A DNA stretch of 64,000 bases from Gautieria morchelliformis. Taxonomy: Eukaryota > Basidiomycota > Agaricomycetes > Gomphales > Gomphaceae. The position numbers and the translations under genes were made by a program. The stretch lies in assembly GCA_015179125.1 (NCBI GenBank), contig WHVA01000407.1, positions 41,924 through 105,923 on the forward strand, written 5' to 3'. Positions 43,786-55,048 of this stretch are shown here, piece by piece; the stretch's first letter is position 1; each line of letters opens with the position of its first letter. A model generated the notes under the pieces. That model saw only the letters and a list, made by a program, of their open reading frames with translations, was not told the DNA's origin and ran no database searches.

Positions 43786-45632
43786 TTACAGGGCGCTGCG
43801 CCGCTTCATACCAACCCGTGTGGATAAAGGTTTTCTCAGAAAACCCTCTTGAGTATGGAACTAATGAGACATCAGTAAGGAATAACGTGCTGCATAGAGA
43901 CAGACGCACAGGCTGCTGGGGGTCTTCCAGGACAAACTCGTAGCGTTTGAACACGGTTGCGATGATGATGAACAGCTCCATCGTGGCGAGATTCTTACCA
44001 ACACAGGCTCTGCGCGAACGTCGTGGTAAGTAGTGATTGCAATGCGAGGCCTTCACTCACCTGGGTCCAAAAGAAAATGGGTTGAACGTTTTCTGGATGT
44101 TGGCAGGGTCTTGTTCAAACCAGCGCTCTGGTCTGAAAACATCCACGTCCTCACCCCAGACAGCGGGATCTCTATGAATAGTATAACTGGGAACACTGAG
44201 CACCGTGCCTTCCTTGAAAAACGTTCCACAGACTTCCAAGCCGCCTTCAGGAACCAGACGTGGTAGACCTATAGACGACGTAGAATGCAGGCGCAGGCTT
44301 TCATTGATGCATGCATCCAGATATTTGAGTTTCTTGACACTGTCATATGGTATCACACCTTCTTCGAGTCCCAGAGCGGCGTCAAGCTCCGCTTGCAGTT
44401 TTCGCTGAGTGTTAGGGTACCGTGCAAGGTGGTATGTGATACCACTGGATGAACTGAATTGATATGGATCCGCTGGCCAAATATAAAATAAGAGACATGC
44501 AGTGCGTACTTGGATGTCGTATCGCTGCCCGCAATCAATTGAGTGAGCGCCTCAGCTATCAGCTCCTCTTTCCCCATAGGGTTTCCCTCTTCATCCTTAC
44601 CCTCTTGAAGTTTGGCTAGGAGATCCCCGCGTTCGGATGCACTGGGGTCGGCCAAACGCCGTTCTACAGCAGCTATGGCGATGCCAGCCAAGTGCTTCAC
44701 GGCCTGTTGGCCCCGGGCGTACCACGGAATACGTTTGACCAATGGTCTGACCCATGGAGGGAGGACTCCCATCGACGCAGAGAAGTCTCCGCGTGAATTA
44801 AGAATCTGGACGGCCGGAATGTGGATCGTTTTAAGAGGGGAGCCGGGTTCGGTAATGGCTACAGGCGCAATGTCCATGCCAGCATCGAGCATACCAAACG
44901 GAGCACCAAACGCCAAGTCGCCGATGATGTCAAAGGCTAGGTAGTTGTACCATGGAAGAGCATCAAACCATACTCTGCCATCCCTGCCGAACCAACCGCC
45001 CTCTCCCTCCCTGCCTGAGAGGTTTTTAATGCCGCCATCACTGAGTTTGTCCCATTGGACCACTAGCTTTGAAAGGGCCATGCGGGCATTAGCCTCGAAA
45101 GCGAGTACATTCTTCTGGGAAAATATATGTGAGACGATCTTGCGCTTCCTAGTGTGCTCGGAACGAGAACGTGTGTTGAAGAGGCCACGACGGATTGAAA
45201 CAAATGCATCATAAAAATTAGACTTGGGAAGGTTGTTAGGATCTAGAGACATATTCTCGGCCACTTGCGTACCTTGGTTGTTCCGTTTCCGTGTGCGTAG
45301 ACTATCTGGAGGGCGTCGGGGTCGCTAATCGATACATGGTCAGGCGCGATGCGTACAAGTTTCCCTGCCGATGCAATGAGAGCCTGAACCATAGCACGGT
45401 TATGACACGCACCATATTTCTTATGCATCTCGTGTACATGCACAGAACGACAACCCTGAGCGGCCCAGTAGCCCAGCCAAGCATCCGACATCGCAGCCAG
45501 CGTGGGTCCTGGAATTGCACGTATACCATGTTCATCAAGTAGCCAAGCAACCAAGTGATACACTGGCACAACAAGGAATACTGCGACTAGGGCTTGAACG
45601 GGGTGTTCAATGGCATATGAAAGAATCGCCAT
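43786..45632 (-). CDS. Cytochrome P450 monooxygenase (530 aa)
   Basis: Minus-strand exons 45632-45413, 45364-45273, 45222-44510, 44453-44061, 44009-43910 and 43860-43786 (1593 nt). There is an N-terminal membrane anchor (VQALVAVFLVVPVYHLVAWL) and Pro-rich hinge IRAIPGPTLAAMS. GKLVRIAPDHVSISDPDALQ follows. The I-helix motif AGSDTTS is at about 335-341, the K-helix ESLR at about 394-397, PERW before the heme loop, and FSFGPRACVGKNLA carries the heme-ligand Cys at about 475. The C-terminus EGFLRKPLSTRVGMKRR is typical of the fungal pisatin-demethylase/benzoate-hydroxylase-like clan. It would be ER-bound, using electrons from cytochrome P450 reductase. The substrate cannot be inferred. No biosynthetic cluster partners lie beside it. 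Confidence 0.93.
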
Positions 45633-45799
45633 ATTGACGAATAGGAAAAATGACCGTGAGACGGTTCTTGTTCTCTTTTATGCGAAAGCCTTGAAAGAGA
45701 TGACCATAGGTGCTTGACACGTTCTCCAGGCACAGACCTAGAAAGTGCCTTGATTTTGCATACGCGTTGAAACTGCCTTTCCAGGCTATGTCGGAATCA

Positions 45800-46070
45800 A
45801 ATTGACTTGAAATGCCCGTAAGTCTCCGGAACCCGGCTGGCTTACGTGAGCGGTCGCGTTCGTCGGGTTTCTCCAGCACCGACCGCGCTGGCGAAGTCGA
45901 CGCCGGCCCACCAACCTGGGGGGTCCCCCCCGCCGCTGAAGGCGCACCTTCAGCCGCGCGAGGGACCCGTTTCCCCGCACTGGCTTTGTGTGAGGCCGCG
46001 CGCTCCCCCGTAGCCGCCCCGAGCGCGTTTTTAGCGCATGGGGCGGCATTGCCCATCAAGGTTTAGCGCA
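45800..46070. other. GC-rich island of unknown nature
   Basis: It starts and ends abruptly between AT-richer sequence, and contains the palindrome GAAGGCGCACCTTC and an interrupted G/C run. A + strand frame of 84 codons has no motif. It could be a fragment of an unidentified element. Confidence 0.4.
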
Positions 46071-46199
46071 TTGCGAGGCACTCACTGTGCGGTAGGGGCC
46101 ATGTCCCGCAAAAACGCCAAGTCTGGTCATTCTACGTGACATGGTTGAGCTAATACGGTTTATTTTTCTAAGGCGTCTCATTCCGCACTTCACAGCCCA

Positions 46200-46580
46200 C
46201 TCTCCCCCTGCACCCGCACGGCTACCACCACCGCACGTGACGCTGCCACCACCACCACCACCCCCACCGACCTCCACGCGCCCCTGCGTGCGCACGCGAC
46301 GACGACGCGTACCTCCACGCGTACCACCTCCACGTGCACTACCTTCCCGCGCCCTCTGTGTGCGCACGCGACGACGACGACGCCGCCTCCCTTCGCGTGC
46401 ACCGCCTCCAAGCGCACCACCTCCGCGGCGCACTACCTCCAAGCGGCGCACTACCTCCACGCGGCGCACTACCTCCACGCGGCGCACTACCTCCACGCAG
46501 CGCACTACCTCCACGCGGCGCACCACCTCCACGCGGACTACCTCCACGCGCCCTCTGTGTGCGCACGCGATGACGACGCC
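46200..46580 (+). repeat. 18-bp minisatellite within a roughly 200-bp higher-order repeat
   Basis: About six units of CTACCTCCACGCGGCGCA lie at 46433-46545. A flanking block CGCGCCCTCTGTGTGCGCAC recurs near 46350 and 46548, and GCGCACGCGACGACGACG occurs three times. The Pro/Arg- or Val/Gly-rich frames on both strands are repeat artefacts. Confidence 0.85.
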
Positions 46581-46639
46581 GCCGCAGCCACCTAATAAAA
46601 GATCCACTAATAATGAATTAAAATTTAATTACTTATTTT

Positions 46640-47320
46640 TTTTTTATGAAAATTAGCCTGTCCCACCTCCACCTCCACGGATCTCCACTCTCAGCCACGC
46701 ACGTCCGTGCGCTACAAGCTGCGACTGTGGAAATATCCAATCCTATTAAAGAGCTGGCTTGTTTAGCTGCTGAAAACATCACGCTTGAATTAAACATGTT
46801 ACCCCCGTGTAATGAGTTAGACGACGCACCAGATGCCTTAGATTTCCCACAGAGCTTCTGGGATACAATCAGTCGATGCCTGTCCAAAGGCACGAGCACG
46901 GCTCACGGTCTTGTACCTCCGGATTGTCCTAGAATGAATTGCTTTACAACGATACCTGTATCAACAAATACGGTATTAATCAATGATAGGTTATTCACTG
47001 GACATTGCGGTACTGCTAGACAACGACTTTGATTGCGTCGACTGGATAGAGTTTGAAAACACCTGGAGGAGACAGGAAATTCCATCTGCAATAGAAAGAT
47101 TTTCTGAAGACATGTGGGTGGACAGCCGGTGAACACTATGTACATTCCCGAAGTTAGGTTCCAAGTGGGATGGTGAAGATTGGATAAACATATCTAATAA
47201 CCCACGATGCCTCAATGAGCAACAGCTAGCCACACAGCCAATAATGGTGGCTACAGGAGCTGGAGGAGGGCCAGGACACTGCGAACAGTGATGAAGAATA
47301 TTTCTTATCATCAGGTATAT
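46640..47320. other. No supported feature
   Basis: The frame 46646-47032 on plus has no recognised motif and no partner exons. I leave it unannotated. Confidence 0.35.
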
Positions 47321-47450
47321 AGGTAGCATGCTGGCAGTGGGGATCCACAGCTTTGCCTCTTTGGGTCTTCCTTTGCCAGGTGAGTCACATGTCATGTCGC
47401 TAGATATTATTCACACTTTGGATCCTCCTCTGCCAGACCATATGATTTCC
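47320..47450 (+). repeat. Dispersed repeat shared with 56717-56840
   Basis: The order GTATGCTGGC/GCATGCTGGC, GGATCC, TTGCCAGG, TATTCACTTTGGATCC-like and CCAGAYCATRTG is kept in both places, with substitutions. It is probably part of one decayed retroelement family. Confidence 0.5.
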
Positions 47451-47879
47451 ACTGTCCAGGGAGAGTTGCCCTTACAGCTACATGGCTGTTTGAGTTTCAC
47501 TTGCTGAAAGGTAGTGGTTGTTACGTTTCCGATGCCCTTACAGTATAGGTGTTAGATATGTCCGCTCAAGGTATGGCTGGTGTAGTTTCAAATATGTAAG
47601 CAAAACCTATGGGTCGACAACTGGAACACCTTGTCCTGACCTTGGTAAGACCTGTGCACAGAAGTCTTGTGAATGCATCTGTGGCACATCCTTATGCTGT
47701 TTTTGCTAGTCATCTGCAAGCTGGGACTTTGAGACATGGTATGTCTTCCCACCAGCTGTTCCCTGCCTTTGTGACACTCTATAGTACTGAGTATCTCACA
47801 TCTACTGATAGTGTTGTTGCCGATGTTCAAGAGTCACATGAGTCATGGGGGCACATAATATAAATGCACTTGTTGATTG

Positions 47880-48212
47880 GTCTCCTGCCTATGATTTTTT
47901 TTATGAGTTTCTTTGCAAAAAAAAAAACAAAAAAATCTCATAAAAAACCCCATAAAAAACTTAAATTTCAGAGTTTCTTGATCCATAAAAGTCTGAGAAA
48001 ACTTTGAAATTTTCTGTTTTTCATTAAAGTTTTTTGCACTTTTTTTTTTTTTTTTACAATTTTATCACACTTTTTGGGGATTGAGAAAGCTTTAAAAAAC
48101 CTGAAATTTTATTGAAGTTTTTATAACATAAAAATCACTAATTTTTTTTGGAAAATATTTACAGTTTTTTGAATAGTTTTCCAGACCAAAAAACCTTACT
48201 ATGCCTCCAGTG
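47880..48212. repeat. Decayed copy of the CACTA-like foldback MITE
   Basis: The right end CTATGCCTCCAGTG (48199-48212) is the reverse complement of the CACTGGAGGCATA terminus of the element at 49352. Adjoining blocks (TTTTTTGAATAGTTTTCCAG, AAATCACTAATTTTTTTTGG) also match. The left end is degraded. Confidence 0.65.
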
Positions 48213-48889
48213 TGTATAGTTCTTGCATGGGACCCAACCCACAGTTCCCTATCTTACCCTTACCTTACCCTGTCACTACATAGCACACAGAATAACTACA
48301 TATTGGTCAAGTTCTGCTTGCCCTTGTGACACAAGGTCTTAAGATCAATACCTTTATATAATGCAGGTGAATGTGAGCACAGTGGCGTACCAGTGTGTTA
48401 GCACAAGTGTGAGCTTTATTAGCACACTGGATGTATGAATTGCACGCAGAGCCAGCCACCCCCCACAGGCAGCCACAAGATGATCCAACAGATCATCAGA
48501 GGGCTGGTCATCTCAGAAGTAGACTCTGAGACCATGACTGTGAGCCTAGAGGGCACTGGCAGCGGAAAGAAGCTGCTGCTGTGTGCTGCCACATGTTGAC
48601 CCTTGAGCTACTAGCAAGGAATGCTTAGGAAGTGGTGGCCCAGAGCCAGGTTGACCAGCAGCCCAATGAACAGCTGGAGCATACCATGCAAGAAGCACAA
48701 CAAACCCACACAGCCTACAATAGTAGGATATAGGTCCACAACACAGGGCTGAACACCAATACCTGGTACAGGCCGCTGCCTGGCACCCACACCCCAGATG
48801 CCATGGCACCTGTGCATGACCCAGGCCCAATACAAATCAGATTGGGCAATGATCTGCAGCGTGCCGCCTCACAGCTACATGAATGGTTG

Positions 48890-49880
48890 ATGGCCCCACC
48901 TGAAGGTCAGGCACTTGAAGCAGCCTGCCTGTTCCTTGTGCATGCCTGGAAGCTATGTGGACTTCCAAAACAATCTCCAATTGGGGTCAGCAGTTCATAA
49001 CAGAACAGACGTGGGAGTTCTATCACCTGCTTGGAATAAAGCTAGCAGCCACTATGGCCTACCATCACGACCACCACATACCACCCACCCACAGGGAGAC
49101 AGCCAGACAGAACATGTCAACCGAGAGATCAAGCAGTACCTTCATCTCTTTGTGAACAAGAGATAGGATGTCTGGGATGAACTCCTCCCACTTGCAGAGT
49201 TTCAGTACAACAACCATGTCCACTCCATGACACAAGAGACCCCATTCATGCTTGACACTGGCTGGCACCCTCAGATGGGCCTCAAACCAGACCAGCTGGA
49301 CTTCTGGATGGAATCCATGAACAAGTTCTGAGACTGAATGGAAGCCTCACTCACTGGAGGCATATAAAAATTTTCTGGCCTGAAGAACTGTTCAAAAAAC
49401 TGTAAAGATATTCCAAATATTTTTAGTGTTTTTAATGTAAAAAAACTTAAATGTTTGTGTTTTTGTTAGAATTTGTTGAGCAAGAAAATTGTAAAAAAAG
49501 TTTAAAGTTTTTTGCAGGGTTTTTTATGTCTTTGTATAAGTTTCTTTGTGAAAACAAAAAGAAACCCATAAAAAACCCTGAAAAAAACTTTGATTTTTTT
49601 TGTACAATTTTCTTGCTCAACAAATTCTAATAAAAGCACAAAATTTTATTATAGTTTTTTTTACATAAAAATCACTAAAAATATTTGGAATATCTTTAGA
49701 GTTTTTTGAACAGTTTTTCAGCCAAGAAAACTTTTATATGCCTGCAATGACTCTCGGAAGCATGATCGGCACTCATTAAGGCCAAGGATGACATGGCATG
49801 ATATTACAACTGATGCTGAATCCCACCCCCAAGTACAGTGTCAGTCACTGTGTCTTCCTCAATGCTGAGCCTCAGATAAT
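48890..49880 (+). pseudogene. Heavily mutated Ty3/gypsy integrase fragment, interrupted by a MITE
   Basis: 48925-49345 aligns in order with the integrase of the 57-63 kb element: WKLxGLPKQ, LLGIKLA, HPQGDxQTEHVNxEIKQYLH, LFVNxRxDVWDELLPLxEFQ, YNNHVHSxTQ and TPFMLDxGxHPxMG. Stops and frame changes are frequent. After the MITE (49352-49749) the match resumes with a sequence equivalent to SEAxSALxKAKDDMAxYY at about 49756-49815. Orientation is plus, opposite to the younger element. Confidence 0.8.
49352..49749. mobile_element. Palindromic CACTA-like MITE with 3-bp target duplication, nested in gypsy pol
   Basis: The left end CACTGGAGGCATATAAAA and the right end (reverse complement) CATTGCAGGCATATAAAA define TIRs. 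Almost the whole 398 bp is one long imperfect hairpin. The trinucleotide ACT flanks both ends (49349-49351, 49750-49752), as in CACTA/CMC transposition. It interrupts the old integrase relic, so it inserted later. No ORF. Confidence 0.82.
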
Positions 49881-52495
49881 GATGGCCTTTGATTTCTCAC
49901 TCATCCTTGCCTTGGGCTTGTAGGGCAGATTTTATTTTTGGCCCTCCTCCTTTTATATAATTTTCCCTTTTCTCCTTTTTCTGCTGTGTAAATCTCATCT
50001 CTTCCACCATCTATCTCATATCCACCTCCCTAATGTAAGTTTTCCAGGTGTGATCTTATCATTGTACATGTTCGCTGATGATGTCATCCTTTCATATATT
50101 TATCCTAGTCTTCTTTTTCTGCTGCATACTTGTCATCTCTTCCACCAGATATGACATGTCCACCACCCTAAGGTATGTCGTAGGCACTTGTTGATGTCCT
50201 TCTGCACCTTTGCTAACATCATGCTGCATTTCCTTCCTTGTTCTTCTGTGTCATGCAGTGTCCATATTTTTCCTGTCTGTTATGACACGATCCTTCACAG
50301 AGAGGTTGACCAAGTTTGGGGGCAAGACCTGAGGTGAGGTCCAAGGCTATGGAGTGAGGTTCAAAGAGGGAAGTTGGAGAGGGACTTTGGATTTAGGTTA
50401 TGTGCTGTGCCTGCCCTATGTACAAGTCCCAACTTCTTAGATAAATGAATAAGAGGTGAGGTTCAGTTTAAGCGGTGAGTGCTTAGAATCTAGCTAAGGA
50501 TCAAAGGGTGTATGAGAGTTGATATTCAGACTGAAGAATAAGGCATACAGGTGGGTTTATATATGGGCAAGAGTAAGGGTCAGGGGCAAGCATATATGGG
50601 GATAAGGGTGAGGTAAATATAACTAAGTGATGCGTGATGGAACAGAGCAGATAGATAAGGGGATTGGACCATATGCTTAAGCCCAGATATGGGCTTGGGC
50701 CTAGTATCACAAGGCTTGGGGCCTGGTAAAAGGGTAGTACTGGTAAGTAATCAGCCAAAGGCCAGGTTCTTATAGTATTCCCCCCTTATGGCCAAGACCC
50801 TTGATGCCGCAATATGAACAAGGTTTGCCTATCCAGGGATATAGGTCCACTGCCTGATGTTAAGTTGACAGAAAGGTGAAGCTTAGCTTGTAGCTGAGGT
50901 TAGATAAAAGGAGGTTGGATTGAGGCAGCAGCCTAAGTGCCAGATACCATGGTGCATCCCCAGGCCCTCTTTAACTCTGCATTGACATGGACAGCATTGA
51001 CAACATCTTTGACCAAACACACCTCTTGCAGGATGCAAGGCCCTAGGGTGAAGTTCAGCCCGAGATTCCCCTGAAGGATATTGTGAGCTTGAGCAATGTT
51101 GACTATATCAACATGAAGATGCTGTGGGTAGAAGGGCTGAAGTCGGGGAAACTGGTGAGTTCGCCTTTGGATTGTCTTGTGTAACCTCACTGACTGAGCT
51201 AGTATAAATGCCTCAAACTCACCTATCACCCTACTGAGGGGCTGATGCTGAGCTATAGGTTGGCTGACAGAGGGCTGCACGAGTGGCAACTCATGAGGCT
51301 GTCTGAGTGTTAGAATAAATGGGATAATTATATCACACTATTCTAAGGTCTAACAAATGTCTAACTGCACTTACTATCTGGAAGAAATCATCCATGCATC
51401 AGTAGCAGTGTCTGCCCTGGAAAGCAGGCACCTGGGCCCTGGTCAGTAGAATAAATTGCTATGGGACTTATAGTGCCATACAGGGACATCAGACACGATG
51501 AAAATCACAATACATAATCCCATCTATTGACGTACTGAATAGCTACCTCAGGAGAGAGGTACAGAGATAGCAAATGCCTTGCCAAGGGTGCTGTAGCCAT
51601 ACAACACAGGACACACAAGATCTTTTTCTATTCTATTCCCCTGACTAGCCCCACTGATTATGAACTATATTTCATGTTGATAGGAGCTTTGTATGCTACT
51701 CCAAGGTCCCAGCTTAGATACTTGTCAGTAGGACAAGTATCCCCATCTCTGTTCCTGCTCCACAGCTGTATGCAGCCTGTGGAGCATTTCCCATGTCAAA
51801 GGACATTATTCCGACCCATTCTCTTACTATCTTGAACACTGGTAGTCACTACTATTATAGTATAAGTAGCTACCATAAATGTACGAACAAAACATCCAGA
51901 AAAACACTGTTTCAACCCCTGAAGTATCTGTAGACTTGTTTGATAGCTACAGAGCTTAATTCTTGATAGTTTTCTCTAAGTCTTTGTTGGGAGTCTACTA
52001 TAACTGGTTACACTATACTATTCCAAAAGCGGAAGCTTCGGACCCCTTGTTCCTCTCTTCTCACCTATTTACTCCTCCACTTGGTCACTTGATCTACTCC
52101 AAGTGGTGATGTGCTCACTCCACCGAGCTTAGTCAGCTCACGCATACATCGCGCACAGGGGTGCATGAAGGATACCCACTCCCTGAGCAATCAGAATTCA
52201 GTTATTCTGATTTATCTGATATTAATTCTAAAACTGAGGTCTCCTGCAATCATTGCCAAGATCACAAGTACACTTGCATGCATACTGTGATTGAAGACTA
52301 CGGCATTGGCAATATTGACCTTGGAGCATGTGTGTGGTGCAAGGTTCGCACAAGGTTGCTAAGGTGGTATGGGCAAAGGCAAGGGCAAAGAGAGTGAGGG
52401 GGAGGTGAGGAAGTGGAAGTGAGGTGAGGGTGAAAGTGAGGGGTTAAAGATGACTCATTATTGTCTCCATGAGTCATGCTTGATTTACCAGTATT
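49880..52495. other. Decayed retroelement sequence, no intact gene
   Basis: CT-rich blocks at 49940-50030 and 50095-50170 are partial duplicates (ATCTCTTCCACCA...ATATCCACC). The rest holds no motif I can name. A 118-codon minus frame (50933-51289) lacks an ATG and homology. TGACTCA and its reverse appear at 52451 and 52471. Confidence 0.45.
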
Positions 52496-52892
52496 CCTCA
52501 TGCCCAGTGAGAAATGACCCGGGTCCGAGCGGTTCAGGTCGGTGAAAACTGTGGTCTCAGTCTGATCATGCTGGATCTGAGTTTTGCAACCACTTTTATC
52601 AGTTCATATATGTTCAGGCCGGATGAATACAATTTTTTATATATGATGCTATCAGTTCTGAGAAGTTCAGATCGGATGATTGCACAAATCGGTTCAAATC
52701 GGTTTCATAATATTTTCAATCTGACAATACAGCTAGGCACCGACCCCTGCAGCCCTCGACCGACCCCTGCAGATTCTTCTTCCTCACCGATCCCTGCAGA
52801 TTCCCCGTTCTCCACCGATCCCACCCGTTGTACCACTCCTATTGAATATCAGAATGTTAACAGAGAGAAAAAAAGAAAAAGAACTCACGAGT

Positions 52893-53183
52893 TTAGCTGA
52901 GAGTGGATGACGCCAAGCCTTTCATATCCAGTTTGAGGGAGCTAGCCTTGTTGTGGAGACTCAGCTTCACATAGAACTGTAAAGTACCATCCATAAGTGA
53001 CGCGACAAAAACATAGTGAAATAGCGGCTCACTGCTTTCTTTTCTGGGTCCCCTTCCAACGATCTTCCACACATTCTCGAAATCTCCTTTGGTCGTTTTG
53101 GCATGGTCACGGCAGTAATTAATGGCGAACAAGTTCCTGTGGATTGAACAAGTCACGATGGTTGATGCAAATGCACGGTACAT
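52893..53183 (-). CDS. Hypothetical protein fragment inside the TIR element (96 aa)
   Basis: The minus-strand frame from MYRAFASTIVTC reads FENVWKIVGRGPRKESSEPL, FHYVFVASLMDGTLQFYVKL and stop, and looks protein-like. An upstream frame (about 53190-53260, RRSLFLSKQVKQLG) is continuous with it. I recognise no domain. It could be a captured host exon or the element's own gene. Confidence 0.35.
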   Translation of the reverse strand: MYRAFASTIVTCSIHRNLFAINYCRDHAKTTKGDFENVWKIVGRGPRKESSEPLFHYVFVASLMDGTLQFYVKLSLHNKASSLKLDMKGLASSTLS

Positions 53184-53611
53184 GCCGAGTTGCTTGACTT
53201 GTTTGGATAAAAAAAGGCTCCGTCGCCAGTCTTGGTCATGCTCTTCCTCGTTGCAACAGAGGTGGGAGGCACGAATGGGCTAGGTCCCGGAGTTGAGTGT
53301 GAGGATAAACCCGGTTTTCTATTTGCGCTTGTAATTGGCGTTAGCTTCACGAAAAAAAAATATGGAGATAGTTCAAAGCACTCACAAGGGATTAATAATC
53401 TGCTAAGAGCAGTTATATGCGCGTGACTTATTATATAAATGTGAAGAAAAACCTTATCACTTACAATAGACGCAGATGGCACAGTGGTGGGAGGACGAAG
53501 AACTAAGGGTTATGTAATCAAACATGTCGAAGGGGAATATGGATCATGCAGAGCAACTCACACAGTTTGTTCTCTGTCTGTCCACAAACAGCAGTTCAGT
53601 GGGCGTGGAGC

Positions 53612-53900
53612 TAATCGACAATAGAGCAGGAGAAGACAGAAGCGAGGATGGGACAGGAGCAGACAGAAGTGCGGATGGAGCAGGAGCAGGCAATGAAGGA
53701 GCATGAGCGGATGGAAGCGAGGATGGCCCACATGCAGCCATGGGCGATGAAGGACCAGGAGCAGACAGAAGTGAGGATGGCGCAGGTGCAGCAGTAGGCA
53801 ATGGCGATGAAGGAGCCAGAGCGGATGGAAGCGAGGATCGCGCAGGTGCAGCAGCAGGCGATGGAGGAGCAAAGTGGGAGGAGAAGGCTGAGAGGAAAAG
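53612..53900 (+). pseudogene. Repeat-rich coiled-coil fragment inside the TIR element
   Basis: One + frame reads repeated EQEQTEVRMAQVQQ and EHERMEARMAHMQ units in heptad-like order, about 27 to 36 bp apart. It carries an internal TAG near 53792 and an upstream TAA. It may be a decayed coiled-coil segment of a captured or element-encoded protein. Confidence 0.45.
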
Positions 53901-54430
53901 GGGGCGGATGCATGGGTGGCTTTTGTACTTTTTTCTTTATGAAATCACATGTTTTGATGCATGTCCGATTGCTGAAGTTAAAATGCACAAGTGCTTGGAA
54001 GCCCAGTGTGAGGCAAGACGAGAGGAGATGGGAGCGGATGTTTTTTAAGGGTTTTAGTTTTATGAAAAGTGTGCGTTTGTTGAAATAAAAACTCACGGGT
54101 TTTGAAAGTTTTGAAAAGATTATGTTATGTAACTCAGGAATTTATGAAAAGTCCTCGCATTTTTGCAAAGTGAGTCGTTGACGCGACGCGTCAACGGACC
54201 TTCAAAATTTTCGGTTCGTGTTTTTTTACGCCTGGAGATGGTGTGGTCATATCTGGTCAGTTTAGATTCCATTTCTCAAAACAATTCTAGAAAATCGAGC
54301 TCTATAAAAATAGAACATCCCGCGCATCATCTGGGGACCGATATCTACCAATCCTAACCGACACGTCACCACATCTACTGCTCCCACCCGGTGCCACCTC
54401 CCTGGATCTGGGGCATTTCTCACTGGGCCT

Positions 54431-54660
54431 CATGACTCACTCTTCTTGTTTTTATTGACTCATTATGACCCAGTTCCCCTATTGTGTAACATATCAGCCT
54501 TATTTTTCTGACTCCTCTTCATGACTCATTCTGACTCATTGTGACTCATGCCTCTTATTGTTCTAACTGCTTCTTATAACTCGCCTGGCTCACTCTGACT
54601 CACTCAGTCTGACTCAGTCTAACTCATGGTGACTCATCCCTCCTATTGTCTGTTGACTCA
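54431..54660 (+). promoter_or_regulatory. Cluster of nine TGACTCA motifs
   Basis: TGACTCA occurs at 54433, 54456, 54522, 54532, 54542, 54596, 54610, 54630 and 54654, all on the plus strand, with several one-base variants between. This is the site bound by GCN4/CPC1- and AP-1-type bZIP factors. A TATA-like AGATAAATACC follows at about 54677, so this may be the U3 part of an LTR or a promoter. It could also be a decayed simple repeat. Confidence 0.55.
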
Positions 54661-55048
54661 TCCACCTTTTCCAAAGTAGATAAATACCAGAGCTTGATCC
54701 ATGTATTTTGCTAGTTTGGTTATCATATATGTTACACCATCTCCTCTGCCCTTAAGCACTTGAGGATACCTTGCTCACTCTATTGTCTCTTCTCTCAATC
54801 TCTCACTTCAAAGCTTGTCTACTTCAGACTTGTCCTTCTTCTTATCTCTTTTGACCAACCAGAACAGGCACACCTTAGTGCAGGGTCTTCAACATTGGGA
54901 TCTTACACTTAGTGTGGGTGGTTCTGACAGGATGCTGTAACAAGGCTATGTGCTGCAGGTGCAGACACAAGCCTAACGAGAGGGAGGGGAAAGCTCCATC
55001 TAATTCCTTGTAAAATATTTACAAGGGATTTATAGTGAAAATAGAACA

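Larger units (their letters stand above)
52503..54426. mobile_element. 1.9-kb DNA transposon-like element with CCCAGTGAGAAATG inverted termini
   Basis: The left end CCCAGTGAGAAATG (52503-52516) is the exact reverse complement of the right end CATTTCTCACTGGG. CCTCATG (7 bp) flanks both sides (52496-52502, 54427-54433), a clear target duplication. The last about 46 bp match 5025-5071 beside the Plavaka transposase. Inside are a minus-strand 96-codon frame (52893-53183), a coiled-coil-like repeat (53612-53870) and a small CCGACCCCTGCAG repeat (52740-52815). There is no transposase, so it is non-autonomous. The end resembles hAT termini (CAGTG), but the duplication length is short for hAT. Confidence 0.8.

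Noticed and set aside
46433..46545. Possible CRISPR-like array
   Set aside because: 18-bp units are directly adjacent with no unique spacers, and the organism is eukaryotic.
46141..46656. Pro/Arg-rich 171-codon ORF and antisense Val/Gly ORFs
   Set aside because: They are encoded by the minisatellite with no non-repeat domain.
50933..51289. 118-codon minus ORF
   Set aside because: It has no ATG start, no recognised motif, and lies in decayed repeat sequence.
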